Under the pieces are notes generated by a model. That model was given only the letters and a program-made list of their open reading frames with translations, was not told the origin of the DNA and did not search any database. Both the position numbers and the translations under genes were made by a program. DNA of 64,000 nt from an uncultured Oscillospiraceae bacterium (lineage in GTDB: Bacteria; Bacillota; Clostridia; Oscillospirales; Oscillospiraceae): assembly GCA_934569045.1 (NCBI GenBank), contig CAKTJX010000003.1:1-64000 (forward strand), in the 5' to 3' direction. This document shows positions 32,939 through 40,897 of the stretch, piece after piece (the first letter of the stretch is position 1; every line of letters starts with the position of its first letter).

Positions 32939-33120
32939 CGCGCTTCCCCCTTTTCATGCTTGCTTTTTTCTAAAGCATATGGTATCATTCTAAACCGAAA
33001 CGAAACTGAAAACAGTATACCCAATTCTTAATATTTTTTCAAGCGTTCCCCCAGTTTAGGTGCAGTTTAGCTTCCCAGGCTACAATTCTGCCAGAAAGAT
33101 GGGATACGGAGGGTGCGGTC

Positions 33121-33879
33121 TTGAAAGCTTGGATTGAAAAAGTATTTTATAAGGTATGCTGGTGGCTGGTCTGGGTCTTCTATCCGAAAACCACGGTAGA
33201 GGGGCAGGAAAACCTGCCGGAGGAGGCTTCCATCATTGTGGGCAATCACTCCCAGGCCAACGGTCCCATTGTGGCGGAGCTGTATTTTCCCGGCAAGCGC
33301 TCCATCTGGTGCGCCGGACAGATGATGTCCGTAAAAGAAGTGCCGGACTATGCCTACCACGACTTCTGGGACGAAAAGCCGAAGGCGCTGAAACCCCTGT
33401 TCCGGCTGCTCAGCTACATCATTGCCCCCTTTGCCGCCTGCGTCATGCGCTGCGGGGATACCATCGCCGTGTACCGGGACACCCGGGTCATCAACACCTT
33501 CCGGGACACCGTAAAAAAGCTCCAGGCCGGGAACCACATTATCATCTTCCCGGAGTGCAAGAAGGGCTATAACCAGATTCTGTGTCAGTTCCAGGAGAAC
33601 TTCGTGGACGTGGCCAAGCTCTACTATAAGCGTACCGGAAACGAGCTGAACTTCGTGCCCATGTACCTGGCCCCCAGGCTGCGCAAGATCTACTTCGGCA
33701 AGCCCATTCGTTTCAACGCCCAGGCCCCCATTGCCGAAGAGCGCCGCCGGATCTGCCAGGCCCTGATGGACAGCATTACGGAAATCGCGGAGGGTCTGCC
33801 GGAGCACATCGTGGTGCCCTACCCCAATATCCCCAAAAAGGACTACAAAACCAATCATTCTACCGAGGCGATTCTATGA
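33121..33879 (+). CDS. PlsC-like acyltransferase with altered HX4D motif
   Basis: The 252-residue protein resembles 1-acylglycerol-3-phosphate acyltransferases. It has an N-terminal hydrophobic helix (VCWWLVWVF), IIVGNHSQANGP in place of the NHxxxxD box, and IIIFPECKKGYN in place of the FPEGTRS box. The catalytic aspartate of HX4D is replaced by glycine, so activity or substrate may be unusual. The start is TTG 33121, 8 nt after GGAGGG. The stop overlaps the ATG of the PAP2 gene, so both products probably act in one lipid step. Confidence 0.78.
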   Translation: MKAWIEKVFYKVCWWLVWVFYPKTTVEGQENLPEEASIIVGNHSQANGPIVAELYFPGKRSIWCAGQMMSVKEVPDYAYHDFWDEKPKALKPLFRLLSYIIAPFAACVMRCGDTIAVYRDTRVINTFRDTVKKLQAGNHIIIFPECKKGYNQILCQFQENFVDVAKLYYKRTGNELNFVPMYLAPRLRKIYFGKPIRFNAQAPIAEERRRICQALMDSITEIAEGLPEHIVVPYPNIPKKDYKTNHSTEAIL

Positions 33880-34559
33880 AACAACCTGTCGTTGACTATC
33901 GGAAATTCCGACTGAACAAGCTCAATCAGCCGGAATTCGCCCACCTGAAGCTGCTGCTGGGGTGGCTGGTGTATTTTCTCTTCTATTACCTCACAGAAAA
34001 CTTCATTCCTGTGGAAAAGTGCCATCTGATGCACAGCCATCTGGACGATCTGATTCCCTTCAACGAGTTCTTCTTTATCCCCTACTGCTTCTGGTATCTG
34101 CTCATCGTCATCAGCCTGGGCTACTTCGCCCTGTATAATATTGAGAATTTCCGCAATCTGCAAATCTTCATCATGATCACCCAGGCGGTGGCCATGTTCA
34201 TCTACATCGTCTATCCCAGCGTCCAGGACCTGCGGCCTACGGAATTTGCCCGGGATAACCTTTTCACCCATCTGGCAACGCTCATTTATACCTTCGATAC
34301 ACCCACAGGGGTGTGTCCATCCCTGCATGTGGCCTACTCCATCGGCATCGGCTCCTGCTGGCTGAAGGAAAAGAGCGCCAGCAAGGGCTGGAAGGCCTTT
34401 GTGGTGTTCAGCGTCATCCTGATCAGCATTTCCACCATGGTGGTCAAGCAGCACTCCGCCATCGATGTGGCCGCCGCCCTGCCCCTGGGGCTGCTGGCCG
34501 AAATTCTGGTTTTCCACAAGTATTGGAAAGCGAAATTCACCAAGTCAAAACCCCTTTAA
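33876..34559 (+). CDS. PAP2-superfamily membrane phosphatase/transferase
   Basis: The 227-residue protein has about six membrane helices. PAP2 motifs appear as PSLHVAYSIG (catalytic histidine) and STMVVKQHSAIDVAAA (second catalytic histidine and aspartate). The first motif KxxxxxxRP is only loosely represented by LRPTEF. Spacing and the motif PSLH are like inositol phosphorylceramide synthase-type members. It overlaps the acyltransferase-like gene by 4 nt. The pair may make or remodel a phospholipid; the substrate is unknown. Confidence 0.83.
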   Translation: MKQPVVDYRKFRLNKLNQPEFAHLKLLLGWLVYFLFYYLTENFIPVEKCHLMHSHLDDLIPFNEFFFIPYCFWYLLIVISLGYFALYNIENFRNLQIFIMITQAVAMFIYIVYPSVQDLRPTEFARDNLFTHLATLIYTFDTPTGVCPSLHVAYSIGIGSCWLKEKSASKGWKAFVVFSVILISISTMVVKQHSAIDVAAALPLGLLAEILVFHKYWKAKFTKSKPL

Positions 34560-34568
34560 TACCGAAAA

Positions 34569-34620
34569 TCTCCCAGACAGTTTTGTTGCTGTGGCAACGC
34601 TGCCTGGGTGTTTTTTGTTT
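34569..34620 (+). terminator. Terminator after the PAP2 gene
   Basis: CTCCCAGACAG pairs with CTGCCTGGG around a loop that holds an additional GTTGC/GCAAC stem, followed by TGTTTTTTG. Confidence 0.75.
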
Positions 34621-34631
34621 TATACTTGCCA

Positions 34632-34647
34632 TGTAACAAAGATCACA
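34632..34647 (+). promoter_or_regulatory. CRP/FNR-type operator of the ferredoxin-hcp operon
   Basis: TGTAACAAAGATCACA fits TGTRA-N6-TCACA, the palindrome bound by CRP/FNR-family regulators. These include HcpR-type proteins known to control hcp in anaerobes. It lies 24 nt before the ferredoxin-like start codon. Confidence 0.6.
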
Positions 34648-34670
34648 TCCGAAAAACGGAGGAACACAAT

Positions 34671-35351
34671 ATGATTCGACAGATAATCCACATCGATCAG
34701 GAAAAATGCAATGGCTGCGGCCTCTGCGTCACCGCCTGCCACGAGGGGGCCATCGCCCTGATCGGCGGCAAGGCCTACCTCGCCCGGGAGCACTACTGCG
34801 ATGGCCTGGGAGACTGCCTGCCCGGCTGCCCCACCGGGGCCATCACCTTCGAGACTCGGGAGGCCCCTGCCTATGACGAGGCCGCCGTTCTGAAGACCAA
34901 GGCGGAAAAGGCCGCCGCCCACCTGGGCTGCCCCGGCACCCGGGCTCGAACGCTCGCCCCGGAGTCCCCCCTGCCGGAGGGCCATTGCCCCAGCCAGCTG
35001 CGTCAGTGGCCTGTGCAGCTGAAGCTGGTGCCCACCACTGCCCCCTGGTTTGACGGCGCCGATGTGCTGGTGGCCGCGGACTGCACCGCCTACGCCTACG
35101 GGGACTTCCACCGGGATTTCCTCCGGGGCAAGGTTCTGCTGATCGGCTGCCCCAAACTGGACAGCGTGGACTACGCGGAAAAGCTCACCGCCATTTTCCG
35201 GGCAAATGCCATCCGCTCCGTCACCGTATTGCGGATGGAGGTGCCCTGCTGCGGCGGATTGCAGCGTGCGGTGGAAACCGCCATTGCAGGCGCCGGGAAG
35301 AAGATCCCCTGCAAGGTCCAGATCGTCACCACCGACGGAAATTTGAAATAA
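34671..35351 (+). CDS. 4Fe-4S ferredoxin-like protein of the hcp operon
   Basis: The 226-residue protein starts at ATG 34671 after GGAGGAACACAAT. Its N terminus has two cluster motifs: CNGCGLCVTACHEGAI (residues 13-28) and CDGLGDCLPGCPTGAI. The remaining 140 residues form a second domain with CTAYAYGDFH, LLIGCPKLD and VPCCGG cysteines. Fused ferredoxin proteins of this type usually precede hcp in Clostridia and are thought to supply it with electrons. hcp begins 21 nt downstream. Confidence 0.88.
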   Translation: MIRQIIHIDQEKCNGCGLCVTACHEGAIALIGGKAYLAREHYCDGLGDCLPGCPTGAITFETREAPAYDEAAVLKTKAEKAAAHLGCPGTRARTLAPESPLPEGHCPSQLRQWPVQLKLVPTTAPWFDGADVLVAADCTAYAYGDFHRDFLRGKVLLIGCPKLDSVDYAEKLTAIFRANAIRSVTVLRMEVPCCGGLQRAVETAIAGAGKKIPCKVQIVTTDGNLK

Positions 35352-35372
35352 CAACCGAAAGGAACAACCACT

Positions 35373-36971
35373 ATGAATTCTTCCACTTTCTGCTTCCAGT
35401 GCGAGCAGACCGCCGGGTGCACCGGCTGCACCGGCGCCGTAGGTGTCTGCGGAAAAAATGCCGAAACCGCCGCCCTCCAGGATGCCCTCACTGGGGCCCT
35501 GATCGGCCTGGCCCGGGCCGCGGAGAACAATATGGACCTGCTGACCCAGGAAACCTATGATCTCGTCCAGCTGGGCCTTTTCACCTGCGTCACCAATGTC
35601 AATTTTGACCCCCAGGAAATCCAGTCTCTGATCGACCGGGTTCATGCCGAGAAGAACCGGCTGGTCCCCGACTGCGCCAGCTGCGGCAGCCCCTGCGGCC
35701 ACAACGACGACTATGATCTCCGGCAGCTCTGGAACGCCCAGGAGGACATCCGCAGTCTGAAGTCCCTGATTCTCTTCGGCATCCGTGGCATGGCCGCCTA
35801 TGCCTACCACGCCGCTGTGCTGGGTTATCGGGACGATACCGTCAACGCCTTTTTCCTGCGGGCCCTGTTCCTGCTGGGAGAAGAGGCCGAGATTCCCGCC
35901 CTGCTGGATATGGCCTTGAAGGTCGGCGAAACCAATCTCGCCTGCATGGCGCTGCTGGACAAAGCCAACACGGAAACCTTCGGCAACCCGGAGCCCACCA
36001 CCGTCAGCCTGACCGTTGAGAAGGGCCCCTTCATCGTGGTCAGCGGCCACGATCTGCTGGACCTGAAAGCCCTGCTGGAGCAGACCCAGGGCAAGGGCGT
36101 CAACATCTACACCCACGGCGAGATGCTGCCCGCCAACGCCTACCCGGAGCTGAAGAAGTACCCCCATCTGAAAGGCAACTTCGGCACCGCCTGGCAGAAC
36201 CAGCGCAAGGAGCTGGAGGGTCTCCCCGCCCCCGTCCTCTTCACCACCAACTGCCTGATGCCCCCGAAGGACAGCTATAAAGACCGGGTATTCACCATGG
36301 AGGCCGTCCGTTTCCCCGGGGTGTCCCACATCGGCCCGGACCGGGACTTTTCCCCCCTGATCGCCAAGGCCCTGGAGCTGGGGGGCTACAAGGAAGACCG
36401 GCCCCTGACCGGCATCAACGGCGGCCGCACCGTCACCACCGGCTTCGGCCGAAAGGCCGTACTGGACAACGCCCATGTGGTGGTGGACGCGGTAAAAAGC
36501 GGCGCATTAAAGCACATCTTCCTGGTGGGCGGCTGCGACGGTGCCCGCCCCGGCAGAAGCTACTTTACGGACTTTGTAAAGGCCGCTCCCGCGGACACCG
36601 TGATCCTGACGCTGGCCTGCGGCAAGTACCGCTTCAACGACCTGAACCTGGGCAGTCTGGGCCCCCTGCCGCGGCTTCTGGACATGGGCCAGTGCAACGA
36701 TGCCTATTCCGCCATTGTGGTGGCCCAGGCCCTCAGCCAGGTCTTCGGCTGCGGCATCAACGAGCTGCCCCTGTCCATGGTGCTGTCTTGGTACGAGCAG
36801 AAGGCCGTGTGCATCCTGCTAACCCTGCTGCACCTGGGCATCCGGAACATCCGCCTGGGCCCCACGCTGCCCGCCTTCCTGTCCCCAAACGTTCTGAAGC
36901 TCCTCTCCGAAACCTACCACATCGCCCCCACCACCACGGCGGAGGCCGATCTCAAAGCAATTCTGGGATAA
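35373..36971 (+). CDS. hcp: Hydroxylamine reductase (hybrid cluster protein)
   Basis: The 532-residue protein carries the N-terminal iron-sulfur motif FCFQCEQTAGCTGCTGAVGVCGK and the downstream ligands of the hybrid 4Fe-2S-2O cluster in HGEMLPANAYPEL, FTTNCLMPP, VGGCDGARPGRSYF and LACGKYRFN. Hcp reduces hydroxylamine in vitro and acts as a nitric oxide reductase/protein nitrosylase under nitrosative stress. It is co-transcribed with the ferredoxin gene and lies downstream of a CRP/FNR-like site. Confidence 0.96.
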   Translation: MNSSTFCFQCEQTAGCTGCTGAVGVCGKNAETAALQDALTGALIGLARAAENNMDLLTQETYDLVQLGLFTCVTNVNFDPQEIQSLIDRVHAEKNRLVPDCASCGSPCGHNDDYDLRQLWNAQEDIRSLKSLILFGIRGMAAYAYHAAVLGYRDDTVNAFFLRALFLLGEEAEIPALLDMALKVGETNLACMALLDKANTETFGNPEPTTVSLTVEKGPFIVVSGHDLLDLKALLEQTQGKGVNIYTHGEMLPANAYPELKKYPHLKGNFGTAWQNQRKELEGLPAPVLFTTNCLMPPKDSYKDRVFTMEAVRFPGVSHIGPDRDFSPLIAKALELGGYKEDRPLTGINGGRTVTTGFGRKAVLDNAHVVVDAVKSGALKHIFLVGGCDGARPGRSYFTDFVKAAPADTVILTLACGKYRFNDLNLGSLGPLPRLLDMGQCNDAYSAIVVAQALSQVFGCGINELPLSMVLSWYEQKAVCILLTLLHLGIRNIRLGPTLPAFLSPNVLKLLSETYHIAPTTTAEADLKAILG

Positions 36972-37002
36972 TGCTGCGGGGCTGCCGCGCTTGGCAGCAG
37001 CC

Positions 37003-37113
37003 CCGATGAAATCCAGCCTGCGGCTGGGTGAAATCTGTTGTGGGACAGGTGAAATTCGGTCTATGACCGGACGAAATCGCCCTTGCGGGCGGTTGTGGTG
37101 TACCTGCGGGACG
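37003..37113 (+). repeat. TGAAATC-hairpin repeat, copy B
   Basis: Units ATGAAATC, GTGAAATC, GTGAAATT and CGAAATC alternate with stems CAGCCTGCGGCTG, TGTTGTGGGACA, CGGTCTATGACCG and GCCCTTGCGGGC. A last GTACCTGCGGGAC element closes the array. The final two units match copy A, and the first three match copy C. Confidence 0.85.
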
Positions 37114-37118
37114 GATTA

Positions 37119-37161
37119 AAAAAGCGTACGCTGTGAAGCTTTTCGCAGCGCACGCTTTTTC
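37119..37161. terminator. Bidirectional terminator between hcp and the purine operon
   Basis: AAAAAGCGTACGCTG pairs with CAGCGCACGCTTTTT with one mismatch, giving T-tracts in both directions. Confidence 0.85.
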
Positions 37162-37165
37162 CATT

Positions 37166-38146
37166 TTATCGCTCTTCCCGGAAGTAGGGCACACCCAGGC
37201 TTTCGGGGGGCTGGTTTTCACGCTTGTTGCGCATGGACGTCAGCACCAGTACAATGATGGTTACCACATAGGGCAGCATCTTGTACAGCTCCTTCACCGC
37301 CAGATTGGAACCCGTGGGCAGGAACAGGTACAAAATGTAAAGGCCGCCAAAAAGGATGGAGCTGAAAATGCCCACATTGGGCCGCCAGATGGTGAAGATC
37401 ACCAGGGCGATGGCCAGCCAGCCCCGGTCGCCAAAGGCATCGTTGGACCACACGCCGCAGGCGTAGTCCATCACATAGTACAGTCCACCGAGGCCCGCGA
37501 TCATGCTGCCGATGCAGGTTGCCATGTACTTATACCGGGTGATGTTGATGCCCGCCGCGTCCGCCGTGGCAGGGCTCTCGCCTACTGCCCGGAGCTGCAA
37601 GCCCACTCTGGTCTTTTTCAGCACATAGGAGGCAATCAGCGCAATGACAATGGCCGTGTAGGCCAGGAAGCCATAAGAGAGGAACAGCTGCCCGAACACC
37701 CCCAGCTTCTCATAGGGCAAGGCCTTGCGGAAGTAGGCAGAGGTAGCAGACAGGGCAATGGAGGGAACCTCCGCGCCGGTGAGCTTAATGAGGGACCCGC
37801 CGAAGAAATTGCCGAAGCCCACGCCGAAAGTGGTCATGGCAAGGCCCGTCACGTTCTGATTGGCCCGCAGGGTCACCGTCAGGAAGCAGTAGAGAAGCCC
37901 CATGAGCAGGGACCCCGCCAGGCAGCACAGCAGCGGAATCAGCACCGCCAGCACCCCGTTGATGCTCCCGGACTGCTCATAGAAGAACGCGCCGATGACA
38001 CCGCAGATGCCGCCCACATACATAATGCCGGGGATGCCCAGGTTCAGGTTTCCGGATTTTTCCGTCATGGTTTCGCCAGTGGCACCGAACAGCAGCGGAA
38101 TGCCCTGCATGACGGCTCTGGGGAAAAAGGAAACAAAATCAAACAT
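37166..38146 (-). CDS. BMP-type nucleoside ABC importer, permease 2 (NupQ-like)
   Basis: The 326-residue permease has about nine helices and the BPD_transp_2 features GATGETMTEKSGNLNLGIPGIMYVGG at the N terminus and VGLQLRAVGESPATADAAGI in the cytoplasmic loop (the EAA-like segment). It is the last gene of the operon xpt-bmp-ATPase-permease-permease. The riboswitch and xpt at the head indicate purine nucleosides or bases as cargo. Confidence 0.9.
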   Translation of the reverse strand: MFDFVSFFPRAVMQGIPLLFGATGETMTEKSGNLNLGIPGIMYVGGICGVIGAFFYEQSGSINGVLAVLIPLLCCLAGSLLMGLLYCFLTVTLRANQNVTGLAMTTFGVGFGNFFGGSLIKLTGAEVPSIALSATSAYFRKALPYEKLGVFGQLFLSYGFLAYTAIVIALIASYVLKKTRVGLQLRAVGESPATADAAGINITRYKYMATCIGSMIAGLGGLYYVMDYACGVWSNDAFGDRGWLAIALVIFTIWRPNVGIFSSILFGGLYILYLFLPTGSNLAVKELYKMLPYVVTIIVLVLTSMRNKRENQPPESLGVPYFREER

Positions 38147-38147
38147 C

Positions 38148-39254
38148 TCACTTTTCCTCCTTCCGATTGGTTTTCAGGAAATTCAGCTTGTAGCTGATGA
38201 AGAACTCGCTGCCGATGATGAAGAACAGGATAATACCCGTCAGGATGTCGCCAAAGGAGTGATTCAACGAGTAGATGGTGGAGATTTCGCTGGCCCCCCG
38301 GTCCAGAAACACCAGCAGGAAGCTGGTGAAAACCATGGACAGCGGATTGAACTTCGCCAGCCACGCCACCATAACCGCTGTAAAGCCCCGGCCTCCGGCA
38401 ATGGTGGTGGTAATGGTGTGATCCGTGCCGCCCACCAGCAGCAATCCCGCCAGACCGCAGACCGCGCCGGAGAGCATCATGGTCCGGACAATGACCTTAC
38501 CCACCTTGATGCCCACATACCGGGCGGTGCGCTCGCTCTCGCCCACCACGGCGATCTCGTAGCCCTGCTTGGAGCGGGTCAGGTAGAAATACATAACGAT
38601 GGTCAGCACCGCCGCCACCAGGATGTTCAGCAGATATTTGTAGCTGCCGATCTGGGGCAGCCAGCCCGCCTGGGTGGACTGATTGATGATGCCGATTTTG
38701 CCCGCGCCCTTGGGCACCTCCCAGAGGATGACGAAGTAGGCAACCAATTGCGTTGCGACATAGTTCATCATCAGGGTAAACAGGGTTTCATTGGTATTCC
38801 ACTTTGCCTTGCAGATGGCGGGGATGCCGCCCCAGATGGCCCCCGCCAGCATGGAGGCAAAAATCATCACGACAATCAGCGCCCAGTTGGGGAGCTTGCC
38901 CCCCAGCAGAATCATGCAGGCCGCCGTGGCGAGACCGCCAATGAGGATCTGGCCCTCGCCGCCCACGTTCCAGAAGCGCATCTTGAAGGCGGGGGTTACC
39001 GCCAGGGATACCACCAGCAGAATCGCCAGATTCTGGCCCAGAATCCAGATTTTCCGGGGAGTGCCGAAGGCACCGGCAAACATGGTCTTGTAAACGCCGA
39101 TGGGGTCCTGCCCCGTCAGAGCCGTGGTCACAATGGCGCAGACCACCAGCGCCAGGAGGATGGCCGCCCCGCGGATGCCCCAGGCCCCGTACCAGGGCAG
39201 GTTCTCCCGCTTGGAAATATGCATTACGGGACCGGAAGAGTGATTTTTAGCCAT
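38148..39254 (-). CDS. BMP-type nucleoside ABC importer, permease 1 (NupP-like)
   Basis: The 368-residue permease contains TPAFKMRFWNVGGEGQILIGGLAT and the coupling loop YEIAVVGESERTARYVGI. These are the equivalents of motifs in permease 2. It overlaps the ATPase gene by 8 nt, and its stop lies one base before the permease 2 start. The cytoplasmic N-terminal extension (residues 1-25) is typical for the NupP-like partner. Confidence 0.9.
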   Translation of the reverse strand: MAKNHSSGPVMHISKRENLPWYGAWGIRGAAILLALVVCAIVTTALTGQDPIGVYKTMFAGAFGTPRKIWILGQNLAILLVVSLAVTPAFKMRFWNVGGEGQILIGGLATAACMILLGGKLPNWALIVVMIFASMLAGAIWGGIPAICKAKWNTNETLFTLMMNYVATQLVAYFVILWEVPKGAGKIGIINQSTQAGWLPQIGSYKYLLNILVAAVLTIVMYFYLTRSKQGYEIAVVGESERTARYVGIKVGKVIVRTMMLSGAVCGLAGLLLVGGTDHTITTTIAGGRGFTAVMVAWLAKFNPLSMVFTSFLLVFLDRGASEISTIYSLNHSFGDILTGIILFFIIGSEFFISYKLNFLKTNRKEEK

Positions 39255-40785
39255 TTGCCTTGCCTCCCAAACGCGTCATCATCATGCCGACCTCCGGCTT
39301 CTTGGAGGAGTCCGGCTTTTCCACCAGACCGCTGACCTTTCCGCCGCAGAGCACCAGAATCTTATCGCACAGCTCCAGCAGCACATCCAGGTCCTCACCC
39401 ACGAAAATCACGGCCACGCCGGCTTTTTTCTGCTTGTTGATCAGATCATAGATGGTGTAGGAGGAGTTGATATCCAGGCCACGGACAGCATAGGCCGTCA
39501 GCAGCACCGTGGGGGCCGCGGCGATCTCCCGGCCCACCAGCACCTTCTGCACATTGCCGCCGGAGAGCCGCCGCACCGGGGTGGAAACACCAGGGGTATT
39601 GACCTCCAGCTCCTCCACCACCTGCTCTGCCAGATGCTTTGGGTCCTTCCGGTTGGTAAACCAGGAGCGGCCCTTACGGAAGGAGCGGAGCATCATGTTG
39701 TCCGTCAGATCCATGGAGCCAACCAGGCCCATGCCCAGCCGGTCCTCCGGCACGAAGGAAAGGCTGACGCCCATCCCCGCAATGGCGGTGGGGTCCTTGC
39801 CGATCAGCTCCTCCGCCTTTCCGTCATCCTCCAGGTAGCGGATGGAGCCGCCAACCGTGGGCTGCAAGCCCGCGATGGCCTCCAGCAGCTCCTTCTGGCC
39901 GCAGCCAGAAATACCGGCAATGCCCAGAATCTCCCCGGCGTTGGCGGTAAAGGACACATCGTCCAGCTTGACGGTTCCTTCGGCATCCTTCACTGTCAGA
40001 TGCTCCACCACAATCCTGGGCCTGGAATTCACAGGCTGGGGCCGGTCGATATTCAGCGTCACAGGGCGGCCAACCATCATATTGGTCATTTCCTGGGCGT
40101 TGGTTTCCTTCGTCAGCATATCGCCCACGAACTGGCCGTGGCGCAGGATGGCCACCCGGTCAGACAGCTCCTCCACCTCGTGCATCTTGTGGGTAATGAT
40201 CACGATGGCCTTGCCGTCATTGCGCATATTCCGCAGCACAGCAAAGAGTTTTTCCGTCTCCTGGGGGGTCAGCACGGCGGTGGGCTCGTCCAGAATCAGG
40301 ATATCCGCACCGCGGTACAGAACCTTGACAATCTCCACTGTCTGCTTCTGGGATACGGACATATTGTAAACCTTCTGGTTGGGGTCCACGTCAAAGCCAT
40401 AGGCATCGCAGATGTCCTTGACCTTCTTCGCCACCTTGTTCATGTCCAGCCGTCCGGGCTCCTTCAGCCCTAAGACGATATTCTCCGCCGCGGTGAGCAC
40501 GTCCACCAGCTTGAAATGCTGATGAATCATGCCGATGCCGTAGGAAAAGGCATCCTTGGGAGAGCGGATCAGGGCCTCCTCGCCATTGATGAAGATTTGG
40601 CCCTCGTCCGGGAAATAGATTCCGGAGAGCATGTTCATAAGGGTGGTTTTGCCGCTGCCGTTTTCGCCCAGCAGCGCCAGAATCTCCCCCTTGTAAATGT
40701 CCAGCCAGACCCGGTCACTCGCCAAAACCGGCCCAAACCGTTTGGTAATGTCCCGCATCTGCACCGCGGCTTTTTTCTCTTCCAA
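39247..40785 (-). CDS. BMP-type nucleoside ABC importer, ATPase (NupO-like)
   Basis: This double-cassette ATPase of about 512 residues has a canonical first half: Walker A GENGSGKT, signature MSVSQKQ and Walker B ILILDEPTAVL. The second half is degenerate: GISGCGQKE for Walker A, LSGGNVQK as signature and TAYAVRGLD for Walker B. This is the normal state in RbsA/NupO proteins. The best start is TTG 40785, 8 nt after AAGGAG; the GTG at 40794 abuts the ribosome site. It energises uptake with the two downstream permeases. Confidence 0.9.
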   Translation of the reverse strand: MEEKKAAVQMRDITKRFGPVLASDRVWLDIYKGEILALLGENGSGKTTLMNMLSGIYFPDEGQIFINGEEALIRSPKDAFSYGIGMIHQHFKLVDVLTAAENIVLGLKEPGRLDMNKVAKKVKDICDAYGFDVDPNQKVYNMSVSQKQTVEIVKVLYRGADILILDEPTAVLTPQETEKLFAVLRNMRNDGKAIVIITHKMHEVEELSDRVAILRHGQFVGDMLTKETNAQEMTNMMVGRPVTLNIDRPQPVNSRPRIVVEHLTVKDAEGTVKLDDVSFTANAGEILGIAGISGCGQKELLEAIAGLQPTVGGSIRYLEDDGKAEELIGKDPTAIAGMGVSLSFVPEDRLGMGLVGSMDLTDNMMLRSFRKGRSWFTNRKDPKHLAEQVVEELEVNTPGVSTPVRRLSGGNVQKVLVGREIAAAPTVLLTAYAVRGLDINSSYTIYDLINKQKKAGVAVIFVGEDLDVLLELCDKILVLCGGKVSGLVEKPDSSKKPEVGMMMTRLGGKANG

Positions 40786-40863
40786 AAAGATCACTCCTTG
40801 TCGTGAAATGCTACAAAGGGCAACGCGGCGAAGGTGTTCACTGCGCTGCCCTTTGCAGCATTG

Positions 40864-40891
40864 CCCGGAGCCCCCGATTGGGGGCCCCGGG
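40864..40891 (-). terminator. Strong intercistronic hairpin after the BMP lipoprotein gene
   Basis: CCCGGAGCCCCC and GGGGGCCCCGGG form a 12-bp stem with GATT loop, six bases after the lipoprotein stop codon. No T-tract follows. It probably stabilises the upstream transcript, allowing more binding protein than transporter. A second stem, GGGCAACGC/GCGCTGCCC-like, follows at about 40815-40855. Confidence 0.65.
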
Positions 40892-40897
40892 ATAAAA

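Noticed and set aside
34620..36476. Minus-strand frame opposite ferredoxin and hcp
   Set aside because: hcp and the ferredoxin are unmistakable on the plus strand; the opposite frame has no homology-like motifs.
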